A stretch of DNA of 5,915 nucleotides from Propionicimonas sp. (lineage in GTDB: Bacteria; Actinomycetota; Actinomycetes; Propionibacteriales; Propionibacteriaceae): the NCBI GenBank assembly GCA_031119515.1, contig JAVHXR010000190.1, positions 1 to 5,915 of the forward strand, in the 5' to 3' direction. The stretch's first letter is position 1. Every line of letters starts with the position of its first letter. Made by a program: the position numbers and the translations under genes. Shown here piece after piece: positions 1 to 5,432 of the stretch. The notes beneath the pieces are model-generated. The model ran no database searches and was not told the DNA's origin. It saw nothing but the letters and a program-made list of their open reading frames with translations.

Positions 1-344
1 AACGGGTAGACCGGCAGGAAGGCGAAGTTCGCGATCGAACTCAGGATCGCGATGACGATGCCGAGGATTCGCGCCCAGGTCTGGCCGAACAGCAGCCCGA
101 TACCGGTCGCCACCGCCACCAGGCCCAGGATCAGGTGGATCCACCCCCAGGTGGTGAGGTCGAACTGGAACACGTACCGGACCCCGACGAGGTAGAGCTC
201 GTCGTGCACCAGCGCCGAGATGCCCTGCAGGATCTGGAAGCCGCCCACCATGGCCAGCAGGAAGCCGGCGGCGCCAGCCAGGCCCCAGGTCACCGCCTGC
301 CTGGTCGAGCCCTGGTACTCCGACTGCCCGGTCGAACTGCTCAT
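1..344 (-). CDS. DUF7144-type small membrane protein (3' end outside window)
   Basis: Reading the minus strand from an ATG at 344-342 gives 114 codons without a stop before the window edge, so the C-terminus is missing. A strong Shine-Dalgarno (AAGGAGG) lies just upstream of the ATG and fixes the start. The protein has a short polar N-terminus (about residues 1-17), a first hydrophobic helix (about 18-46), then a segment containing YVFQFDLTTWGWIHLILG, a second helix, a GQTWARILGI turn, and a third helix running into NFAFLPVYP. The WGWxHL, WAR and NFxFLPxYP signatures are what I know from the DUF7144 family of four-helix actinobacterial membrane proteins. Only the fourth helix should be missing. 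The molecular function is unknown. The gene is divergent from the CLC gene and shares a 137-bp promoter region with it, suggesting co-regulation. The family name is from memory, not a search. Confidence 0.82.
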   Translation of the reverse strand, partial: MSSSTGQSEYQGSTRQAVTWGLAGAAGFLLAMVGGFQILQGISALVHDELYLVGVRYVFQFDLTTWGWIHLILGLVAVATGIGLLFGQTWARILGIVIAILSSIANFAFLPVYP

Positions 345-374
345 GCTGCCTCCTTGGTACCCTCGTTTGGCCGC

Positions 375-380
375 ATCGTA
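375..380 (-). promoter_or_regulatory. Predicted -10 box (TACGAT) of the DUF7144 gene
   Basis: On the minus strand TACGAT fits the TAnnnT sigma-70-type -10 of actinobacteria and lies 31 bp upstream of the ATG at 344. That leaves room for a transcription start near 368 and a leader of about 24 nt holding the Shine-Dalgarno. At 17-18 bp spacing there is no convincing -35 (TCCGAC at best), which suggests activator dependence. The call rests on motif and position only. Confidence 0.5.
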
Positions 381-403
381 GGCACCGACGACACCCGGTC
401 GGA

Positions 404-420
404 TCACCCGGTTCGGGCGA
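404..420. promoter_or_regulatory. Putative activator site, 17-bp imperfect dyad, between divergent promoters
   Basis: The minus strand reads TCGCCC-GAACC-GGGTGA, an inverted repeat matching at 5 of 6 arm positions. Its centre (412) is 32 bp from the first base of the -10 box on the left (380, minus) and 32 bp from that on the right (444, plus). The centre would therefore be near -44 for both promoters, where class-II activators sit over the missing -35. The same arrangement recurs at 2093-2109. A further partial copy (CACCCGGT on the plus strand, 392-399) lies 13 bp to the left. The cognate regulator is unknown. Confidence 0.5.
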
Positions 421-443
421 GCGCCGCCGCCGCGAGGCGCCGC

Positions 444-449
444 TAGCGT
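444..449 (+). promoter_or_regulatory. Predicted -10 box (TAGCGT) of the CLC gene
   Basis: TAGCGT, within GCTAGCGT, lies 32 bp before the CLC start codon. A transcription start near 456 would give a leader of about 26 nt containing the GAGAAGGG ribosome site (467-474). No -35 is visible at the expected 421-426 (GCGCCG). The identical 8-mer GCTAGCGT occurs before the DUF1269 gene, and TAGCGT also precedes the small minus-strand gene. Confidence 0.5.
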
Positions 450-481
450 GTGCCCAGGTCGTCAGCGAGAAGGGTGTCCTC

Positions 482-1792
482 ATGAGTTTTGCCTCCTCCG
501 CCCTCAACCCTGACCGGCACCGCGGCCGCGCCTACCTGCGGCTGGTCCTGCTGGGCGCTGCGATCGGCATCCCCGCGGCCCTGCTCGCCACGCTCTTCCT
601 GGCGGTGGTGCACTGGCTGGAGCACCTGCTGTGGACCGACATCCCGGCCCGGCTCGGGCTGGACGCGCCGCCGTGGTACCTGCTGGTCGGCCTGCCGGTG
701 GTGGGCGCGCTCATCGTGGCGCTGGCGCGCTGGCTGCTCCCCGGCGACGGCGGCCACACCCCGCTGGACGGGATCGGCGGCGGCGAGACGCCGGTCAGGT
801 ACGCCCCGGGGATCGCGCTGGCGGCGATCGGCACGCTCGCCTTCGGCGCCGTGCTCGGCCCCGAGGCTCCGCTGATCGCACTAGGCTCGGTCGTCGGCAT
901 GGCGATCGTGCCGCTGGTGAAGCTCGACAAGCAGGGCGAGAACGTCCTCGCCACGGCGGGCTCCTTCTCGGCGGTGTCGGCGCTGTTCGGGGGCCCGCTG
1001 GTGGCCGGCGTCCTCCTGCTCGAAGGCGGGCTGGCGGCCGGCGCGGCCCTGCTCCCGGCGCTGCTGCCCGGCCTGGCCGCGGCGGCAGTCGGCTACGTGC
1101 TGTTCGTCGGGGTGGGCGGCTGGGCCGGCCTCAGCGCCGCCTCGCTCGCGGTCCCCGACCTGCCGACGTACGACACCACGCGGATCCTCGACCTGGTGCT
1201 GGCGATCGTCGTGGGCGTCGTCGCCAGCCTGATGATGACGGTGGTCAAGCGGGCCGCCCGCACCCTGGACCGGATCGCCACCGCCGACAAGCGGGTCGGC
1301 TTCGTGATGCTGCCGGTCGCCGGCCTCGCCGTCGGCGTGCTCGCGCTGGTCGGCCAGTGGCTGGGCGTGGACTACGAGCAGATCCTGTTCTCCGGGCAGA
1401 CCGGTATCCCGCACACCCTCGCCGAGACCAGCATCGTGGTGCTGCTCGTCATCATCGCCACCAAGGCGATCGCGTACGCCATCTGCCTCGGCGCAGGCTT
1501 CCGGGGCGGCCCGGTGTTCCCGGCGATCTTCCTCGGGGTCGCGGTCGCGATGGTGGCGGCGCTGCTGTTCGGCTCGTCGGTCACCTGGGCGCTCGCCGTC
1601 GGCGCGGCCGCCGGGATGACGGCCGGCACCGGCATGGTGTTCTCAGCCCTGCTGTTCGCCGGCCTGCTCGCCGGCACGCCCGGACTGGACGCGCTGCCAG
1701 CCGCAGTGCTCGCCGTCCTCGCGGCCTGGCTCACCAACGCCGCGCTGACGGTGCGGGCACCCACCCAGCCGGAACCCGCCGAGCAGGCCTGA
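482..1792 (+). CDS. CLC-family chloride channel / Cl-/H+ antiporter, no CBS domains
   Basis: This 436-residue polytopic membrane protein is predicted to carry chloride or a similar anion across the cytoplasmic membrane. The CLC identity comes from LGPEAPLIALGS (125-136), the equivalent of the GxEGP selectivity loop with the gating glutamate at E128. Support comes from GGPLVAGVLLLE (171-181; E181 lies near the internal proton-glutamate position of antiporters) and from GAGFRGGPVFPAIFLG (337-352), equivalent to the GxFxP loop. Many hydrophobic helices fill residues 18-425. The tail after 425 is short and polar, so the cytosolic CBS pair of many CLCs is absent. The usual GSGIP serine motif and the C-terminal gating tyrosine are not recognisable, which marks a divergent actinobacterial branch; channel versus antiporter cannot be decided. 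The start is set by GAGAAGGG seven bases upstream of the ATG. The gene is divergent from the DUF7144 gene and convergent with the next small gene. Confidence 0.88.
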   Translation: MSFASSALNPDRHRGRAYLRLVLLGAAIGIPAALLATLFLAVVHWLEHLLWTDIPARLGLDAPPWYLLVGLPVVGALIVALARWLLPGDGGHTPLDGIGGGETPVRYAPGIALAAIGTLAFGAVLGPEAPLIALGSVVGMAIVPLVKLDKQGENVLATAGSFSAVSALFGGPLVAGVLLLEGGLAAGAALLPALLPGLAAAAVGYVLFVGVGGWAGLSAASLAVPDLPTYDTTRILDLVLAIVVGVVASLMMTVVKRAARTLDRIATADKRVGFVMLPVAGLAVGVLALVGQWLGVDYEQILFSGQTGIPHTLAETSIVVLLVIIATKAIAYAICLGAGFRGGPVFPAIFLGVAVAMVAALLFGSSVTWALAVGAAAGMTAGTGMVFSALLFAGLLAGTPGLDALPAAVLAVLAAWLTNAALTVRAPTQPEPAEQA

Positions 1793-1833
1793 CGCCGAAC
1801 CTTCCGCCGCGCCGTCGAGGTGCGCCGGCTGCC

Positions 1834-2034
1834 TCACTCCGGGATGGTCACGACCTCGATCACCGAGATGCCCAACGTCCGCAGCAGGCTGAGGATGCCC
1901 TGGAGCTCCTCCTGGTCCTGGACGTCGCCGATCAGGGTGGTGGTGGGCGGCTGGACGGTCGCCACCAGCGTCGGGAACGCGTAGGCGAGTTCGTCGGTGA
2001 GTGCCGCGTCCACGCGGACCATCATGTGGGCCAT
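1834..2034 (-). CDS. Conserved small protein, 66 residues, unknown function
   Basis: The protein begins MAHMMVRVDAALTDELAYAF and continues through a T-T-L-I-G-D-V-Q-D-Q-E-E-L segment to a C-terminal LGISVIEVVTIP strand. The pattern of a short strand, an amphipathic helix, a TxLxGxVxDQxxLxGIL middle and a final lGxxvxEV strand matches an unnamed family of 65-75-residue actinobacterial proteins I recognise, probably a small alpha/beta ACT-like fold. That fold is inference. No signal peptide or membrane helix is visible, so it is likely cytosolic. I chose the ATG at 2034 because GGGGGTGA sits five bases upstream and the predicted transcription start is near 2058. An in-frame ATG at 2049 would add five residues but has a poorer ribosome site and almost no leader. 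The gene is convergent with the CLC gene (41-bp gap) and divergent from DUF1269, sharing its control region. Confidence 0.75.
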   Translation of the reverse strand: MAHMMVRVDAALTDELAYAFPTLVATVQPPTTTLIGDVQDQEELQGILSLLRTLGISVIEVVTIPE

Positions 2035-2064
2035 GCCCGTCACCCCCATCGGCGTCTGGCCCTG

Positions 2065-2070
2065 ACGCTA
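2065..2070 (-). promoter_or_regulatory. Predicted -10 box (TAGCGT) of the 66-residue protein gene
   Basis: The minus strand reads TAGCGT here, identical to the -10 boxes predicted before the CLC and DUF1269 genes. Transcription would start near 2058, leaving a leader of about 24 nt to the ATG at 2034 with its GGGGGTGA ribosome site. The best -35 candidate is TTCGCT at 16 bp spacing, which is weak. Confidence 0.48.
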
Positions 2071-2092
2071 CGACCTGCGGCGAGCCAGCGAA

Positions 2093-2109
2093 TCACGCAG
2101 AACGGGTGA
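2093..2109. promoter_or_regulatory. Putative activator site, 17-bp imperfect dyad, second copy
   Basis: The plus strand reads TCACGC-AGAAC-GGGTGA, an inverted repeat with 5 of 6 matching arm positions and the same 6-5-6 layout as the site at 404-420. The two sites share AAC followed by GGGTGA. The centre (2101) is 32 bp from the start of the DUF1269 -10 (2133) and 31 bp from that of the small minus-strand gene (2070). The dyad thus lies midway between two outward promoters that lack clear -35 boxes. Binding by a dimeric regulator is inferred. Confidence 0.5.
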
Positions 2110-2132
2110 AGCCCTCCGGCGGGGGCCGTGGC

Positions 2133-2138
2133 TAGCGT
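2133..2138 (+). promoter_or_regulatory. Predicted -10 box (TAGCGT) of the DUF1269 gene
   Basis: TAGCGT lies 43 bp upstream of the ATG at 2176. Transcription from about 2145 would give a leader of about 31 nt with the GGAGGAG ribosome site at 2163-2169. At 17 bp spacing the -35 position reads AGCCCT, which is not a sigma-70 element. Having the -10 here argues against the upstream in-frame GTG at 2128 as the translation start. Confidence 0.5.
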
Positions 2139-2175
2139 CGAACCCACCAGTCCCCGACCCTGGGAGGAGTCCGCG

Positions 2176-2667
2176 ATGGGCACCCTGACCGTGTGGAAGT
2201 ACGACTCTCCGACAGCGGCGGAGGAGGTGGCGGAGGTCCTGCGCCGGCTGGCCGGGGAGAACCTGCTGGCGATCGAGGACGCCGCGATCGTCGAGTGGCA
2301 GCCCGGAGCCAAGAAGCCCAGGACCCGACAGCTCAGCGGCAGCACCACGAGCGCCGGGGCGCTGGGGGGCGCGTTCTGGGGGATGCTGTTCGGGCTGATC
2401 TTCTTCATCCCCCTGCTGGGCGCCGCGATCGGGGCGGCGACCGGCGCACTGGCCGGCTCGCTGACCGACGTCGGGATCGACGACGACTTCATCAACCGGG
2501 TGCGGGACTCGGTCACCCCCGGCACCTCGGCGCTGTTCGTGATGAGCCACGACGCCGTGATCGACCGGGTCAGGGACGCGCTGGCCGACGGCCCCAGGGG
2601 CGAGCTGATCTTCACCAGCCTGAGCGCCGACGAGGAGGCAGCCCTGCGGCAGGTCTTCGCCGAGTGA
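2176..2667 (+). CDS. DUF1269-family glycine-rich membrane protein
   Basis: This 163-residue protein starts MGTLTVWKYDSPTAAEEVAE. The N-terminal part (about 1-40) is a ferredoxin-like strand-helix unit with VLRRLAGENLLAIEDAAIVEW. Residues 60-95 are a glycine/alanine-rich hydrophobic stretch (GALGGAFWGMLFGLIFF, then LGAAIGAATGALAG) that looks like a glycine-zipper membrane hairpin. The C-terminal part has DDDFINRVRDSVTPGTSALF, the typical block before the last strand, and an acidic amphipathic end. The order and wording match DUF1269 (PF06897) proteins, whose biochemical role is unknown; actinobacterial members often sit among general-stress genes. The start is fixed by GGAGGAG six bases upstream of the ATG. 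The gene is divergent from the 66-residue protein gene, and its stop is followed at once by hairpins (2668-2703). Confidence 0.88.
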   Translation: MGTLTVWKYDSPTAAEEVAEVLRRLAGENLLAIEDAAIVEWQPGAKKPRTRQLSGSTTSAGALGGAFWGMLFGLIFFIPLLGAAIGAATGALAGSLTDVGIDDDFINRVRDSVTPGTSALFVMSHDAVIDRVRDALADGPRGELIFTSLSADEEAALRQVFAE

Positions 2668-2703
2668 GCCCGATCGGGCAGTCCACCGGGTCGACGCTGC
2701 CCG
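2668..2703 (+). terminator. Overlapping palindromes after DUF1269, possible terminator
   Basis: Directly after the TGA is the perfect 12-bp palindrome GCCCGATCGGGC (2668-2679). Its right half, extended to CGGGCAG (2675-2681), can instead pair with CTGCCCG (2697-2703) across a 15-nt loop. The two stems cannot form together. There is no T-run, as is common in high-GC actinobacteria, so termination is plausible but unproven. Confidence 0.4.
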
Positions 2704-2708
2704 TTCAT

Positions 2709-2723
2709 GCTGGCCGGCCGGGG
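2709..2723 (+). repeat. Left arm of 15-bp inverted repeat flanking the LuxR-type gene
   Basis: GCTGGCCGGCCGGGG here is the exact reverse complement of 5335-5349. This arm also supplies the left stem of the hairpin at 2714-2739. The match stops at both ends (2708 and 2724 do not extend it). Confidence 0.6.
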
Positions 2724-2739
2724 TCTGTCCCCCGGCCGG
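2714..2739 (+). terminator. Perfect 10-bp GC hairpin before the LuxR-type gene (terminator or operator)
   Basis: CCGGCCGGGG (2714-2723) and CCCCGGCCGG (2730-2739) form a perfect stem with a six-base loop TCTGTC. It ends 10 bp before the -10 box at 2750, so it covers the -35 region of the LuxR-type gene's promoter. As RNA made from the DUF1269 side it would be a strong U-less terminator; as DNA it could be an operator. The sequence alone does not decide between these. Confidence 0.45.
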
Positions 2740-2749
2740 GCGACGGGTC

Positions 2750-2755
2750 TACTGT
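2750..2755 (+). promoter_or_regulatory. Predicted -10 box (TACTGT), leaderless promoter of the LuxR-type gene
   Basis: TACTGT fits TAnnnT and ends seven bases before the ATG at 2763. A start six to eight bases downstream of the -10 would fall at or next to the A of the ATG. No ribosome-binding site precedes that ATG; the nearest purine run, GGGA, ends one base before it. Both facts point to a leaderless mRNA, a common class in actinobacteria. The -35 would fall inside the hairpin at 2714-2739. Confidence 0.5.
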
Positions 2756-2762
2756 GCGGGAC

Positions 2763-5333
2763 ATGCGCGGCGATGCCCCCACGCCCGTGGTCGAGAACCT
2801 GCCACGGCTGCCGGCCGTCTACATCCCCCGGCCCCGGCTCTGGGATGCCCTGGACGAGGCAGCCCCCGGCGCCGTCACCGTGCTGTCCGGGCCCAGCGGC
2901 GCGGGAAAGACCCTCGGGGTGGCCGGCTGGGCACTCGGACGGGAGGACTCCACGAGCATCGCCTGGCTGAGGGCCACCGACGCGATCACCCCCGCGATGC
3001 TCGAGCCACTCCTGGATCCCGAGCGCCTGCTCATCGTCGACGACGCCCAGAAACTCTCCCACGCCTGCATCCGCGCTCTCGACCGGCGGCTCGACATCCG
3101 TCCGGAGAGCATGCGGGTTCTGCTGCTGTCCCTGTGGGACCTGCCCTTCACCCGTCTCGCCCCAGAGCTCTTCGGCCAGCTGAGCGTGCTGCGGGGCGAC
3201 CTGCTGCGGCTCGACGACCAGGAGTCCGAAGCGTTGGTGAAGGCGCACCTGACCCGCCACCCGCCGGACCCCGCCCTTGCCACCGAACTCGCCCGCACCA
3301 TCAACGAGCATGCCCGCGGCTGGTGTGCGGTCGTCGTCCTCGCCGCCCGCGCCGTCGCCGGCTCACCCGACCCGCTGGCGCTGGCCCACTCCTACGTCCA
3401 GGACGGCAACTCGCTGGCCGACCGGGTCGCCTCGGAGGTTCTGAGCCGGATGACACCCCAGCAGCGCCACCTCCTGCTGTGCGTGAGCACCGAGCCGTCG
3501 GTGTCGGCACAGACCGCGCGCGAACTCACCAACGACCCGCTCGCCCCCGACGCCCTCGCCGAGCTCAGGATGACCGGCCTCCTTGTCACCCGGCTGCCGA
3601 ACGACGGCGCACCCGACGCGTCCCCGCGGTACGCCGTGCATCCCCTGCTGGCCGAGGTCGTACGCCGCCGCGTCGACGCCGGCGGGGTCGACGTCGCGCG
3701 CGCCGTGAGCACGGTCACGAGGGCGGTCCGTGCCGATCTCGCGCGCAACGTCACCTACCGTGCGTTCCAGCGGCTGGCCGGCATGCACGCCGACGAAGCC
3801 GTGGTCGACCTGCTCGAACGGTTCGGCCTGCGCATCGGCCTCGCCGGGCACGCCGCGGGGTTGCGGGACTGGGCCCAACGGCACTCCGACCTCGTCGACC
3901 AGCGACCGTCGGTCTGGCTCCCGATCGCGCTGGAACGCTGGATCGCCGGCGACCTCAACGCCGCGCTCGGGAGGCTCGACCGGATCCTGGCGGGAGCCGC
4001 AACCTATCCCGGCCAGGAGGCGCACCGTGCGCTCGCCCGCGTGATGCGGGCGATGCTCGGCCTGGAGCCCCTGCGGGAAGCGCTGCTGAACGGCGAACGC
4101 GCCGTCGCAGGGATCGGCCCCGGCCACGACGCCGCAGCCGCCCTGCTCAGGGGCAAGCTGGGCGCAGCCCTCGGCTGGGCCGGCTACCTGGACCGGGCGG
4201 TGGTGCACCTCTCGGAGGCCGTGCAACTGTGCCGGGTCAGCGATCTCGAGGCCGCCCTGCCCGGTGTCCTGTCGGACCTGGCGATGATCCAGTACACCCG
4301 CGGCCAGGAGTACACGGCGGGCTGCACCGCGGCCGAGGCCCGAGCCTGCCTCGCGTCGCGGGAGATGCCCTGGCCGGTCGCCGAGGGGCGGCTCAGCGTC
4401 GCCGAGTCACTGGTCAGCACGAGCAGCCTGGGCGAGTACGGATCGCCGGCGCGGCCGGCGGGCGAGTTGACCGTACCGAAGCCGGACAACCTGGCGCTCT
4501 TCTGGCACCAGATCCTCCGCTCCCGGCAGGCCCTGCTGGCCGGCTCGGTGGTCTCGGCCGCCCGAATCCTCGCCGAACCCGTCAACACCCCGCCCGCACC
4601 GCGCAGCCTGCGCATCGTCCTGGAGACCGAGCGGGCCCTGGTCGCCGCCGTCGCAGGCGACATCCAGGGACTCGACGCCCTGGAGCGGTCGCTGGTCGCC
4701 CTCGGCGCACCCGGCGAGGCCGCGCTGGCCAAGGCGATGCGCGCCGACAGGTCCGGAGACGTCAGGGGGGCCTGCGCCGCGCTTGCGATCGCCATCGCTG
4801 CCGGCTCCGCGACCCAGCCCGACACCCGCTCGCTCGCCCGCACCCTGAACGCCCAACTGCTCGACGCGCTCGGCCAGGAGGAGGCGGCCCATCGTGAGCT
4901 CGAACTCGCGCTGCTCGCGACCGAGGTCCGGCGCAACGCGATCCCGTTCCTGGACTGGAGCTGGCACGGCACCCGCGTCGTCCGGCTCCTGGAGACCCAC
5001 CTGCGGGAGTGGCGCTCCGACTGGGGCGAGGAGGTGCTCGCGCGTCTGGGTCGGCAGGAGGGTTTCTCAGGGCTGGTCGCCACCCTCGGCCCCGGACGCC
5101 CCCAACACGGCACCGAGCCCAGGGGGCCGGCGCCGAGCGCGCCACCGCTCAGCCCGCGGGAACAGGACGTGCTCTACGAACTGGCTCGCGGCGCCACCTA
5201 TGCCGACATCGCCGAAACCCTCTCGGTGTCGGAGAACACGGTCAAGACCCACGTCTCGAGCCTGTACCGCAAGCTCGACGCCACCCGGCGCAGCAGCGCC
5301 CTCGCTGCCGCCAGGGCGATGCGGCTGATCTGA
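2763..5333 (+). CDS. Large LuxR-family (LAL/MalT-like) ATP-dependent transcriptional regulator
   Basis: This 856-residue cytosolic regulator has the STAND ATPase layout of MalT and the LAL family. The N-terminus contains a short YIPRPRLWDAL lead-in (20-30), a Walker A GPSGAGKT (43-50) and a Walker B LLIVDDAQ (89-96). A conserved ARGW (184-187) and a winged-helix-type AVHPLLAEVVRRRV (291-304) follow. Residues about 330-770 are helical and alanine/leucine-rich, consistent with a TPR-like sensor scaffold. After a proline-rich linker (779-795), a canonical LuxR helix-turn-helix begins at LSPREQDVLYELARG (796-810) and includes TYADIAETLSVSENTVKTHV, ending at the C-terminus. Members typically bind an inducer and ATP, oligomerise and activate transcription; the inducer here is unknown. 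Leu124 stands where most relatives have an arginine in the (T/S)R-x-x-P-x-LP-x-xRL segment, by my eye alignment. The frame stays open upstream, but the ATG at 2763 fits the family's start and the leaderless promoter. Confidence 0.9.
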   Translation: MRGDAPTPVVENLPRLPAVYIPRPRLWDALDEAAPGAVTVLSGPSGAGKTLGVAGWALGREDSTSIAWLRATDAITPAMLEPLLDPERLLIVDDAQKLSHACIRALDRRLDIRPESMRVLLLSLWDLPFTRLAPELFGQLSVLRGDLLRLDDQESEALVKAHLTRHPPDPALATELARTINEHARGWCAVVVLAARAVAGSPDPLALAHSYVQDGNSLADRVASEVLSRMTPQQRHLLLCVSTEPSVSAQTARELTNDPLAPDALAELRMTGLLVTRLPNDGAPDASPRYAVHPLLAEVVRRRVDAGGVDVARAVSTVTRAVRADLARNVTYRAFQRLAGMHADEAVVDLLERFGLRIGLAGHAAGLRDWAQRHSDLVDQRPSVWLPIALERWIAGDLNAALGRLDRILAGAATYPGQEAHRALARVMRAMLGLEPLREALLNGERAVAGIGPGHDAAAALLRGKLGAALGWAGYLDRAVVHLSEAVQLCRVSDLEAALPGVLSDLAMIQYTRGQEYTAGCTAAEARACLASREMPWPVAEGRLSVAESLVSTSSLGEYGSPARPAGELTVPKPDNLALFWHQILRSRQALLAGSVVSAARILAEPVNTPPAPRSLRIVLETERALVAAVAGDIQGLDALERSLVALGAPGEAALAKAMRADRSGDVRGACAALAIAIAAGSATQPDTRSLARTLNAQLLDALGQEEAAHRELELALLATEVRRNAIPFLDWSWHGTRVVRLLETHLREWRSDWGEEVLARLGRQEGFSGLVATLGPGRPQHGTEPRGPAPSAPPLSPREQDVLYELARGATYADIAETLSVSENTVKTHVSSLYRKLDATRRSSALAAARAMRLI

Positions 5334-5432
5334 TCCCCGGCCGGCCAGCCTGCCGCGCCCTCGCCAGGACCCAGGCCTTGCCGCCGCCGTTCGCGAGCCG
5401 GGCCCCGTCAGGTCAGCCGGACGTGCCGGAGG
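5334..5432. other. Convergent spacer between the LuxR-type gene and guaA
   Basis: These 99 bp separate two facing genes. Besides the 15-bp repeat arm at the left end I see only short self-complementary pieces, such as CCGG-ACGTG-CCGG near 5417-5429, and no reading frame with a ribosome site. A bidirectional terminator is expected from the gene arrangement, but no clear one is visible. Confidence 0.4.
5335..5349 (+). repeat. Right arm of 15-bp inverted repeat flanking the LuxR-type gene
   Basis: CCCCGGCCGGCCAGC begins one base after the TGA of the LuxR-type gene and is the exact reverse complement of 2709-2723. Its first ten bases also equal the right stem (2730-2739) of the upstream hairpin. 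It contains the self-complementary GGCCGGCC. It could form part of a termination signal, but has no T-run and no partner arm close by. Confidence 0.6.

Noticed and set aside
1793..1833. Terminator between the convergent CLC and 66-residue protein genes
   Set aside because: One is expected from the gene arrangement, but no stem of useful length is visible in these 41 bases.
2035..2049. ATG at 2049 as start of the 66-residue protein
   Set aside because: Less likely, because its leader would be about nine bases with no purine-rich site, while the ATG at 2034 has GGGGGTGA; not fully excluded.
631..2109. Long plus-strand open frame overlapping the CLC gene
   Set aside because: Arginine/glycine-rich shadow of the CLC coding frame with no recognisable domain.
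2128..2175. GTG at 2128 as an earlier start of the DUF1269 gene
   Set aside because: It lies upstream of the predicted -10 box, has no ribosome site and adds a non-homologous stretch; the ATG at 2176 has GGAGGAG at ideal spacing.
2193..2762. In-frame upstream extension of the LuxR-type gene through the DUF1269 region
   Set aside because: The translation is G/R/P-rich with no domain, it overlaps the real DUF1269 gene in another frame, and the family start is recovered at 2763.
2040..3311. Long open frame on the minus strand (about 423 codons) covering DUF1269 and the start of the LuxR-type gene
   Set aside because: Low-complexity G/R/P/Q-rich translation with no family resemblance, antisense to two well-supported genes; a high-GC shadow frame.
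3134..4897. 587-codon plus-strand frame inside the LuxR-type gene
   Set aside because: R/P/G-rich out-of-frame translation of a high-GC gene without a family signature.
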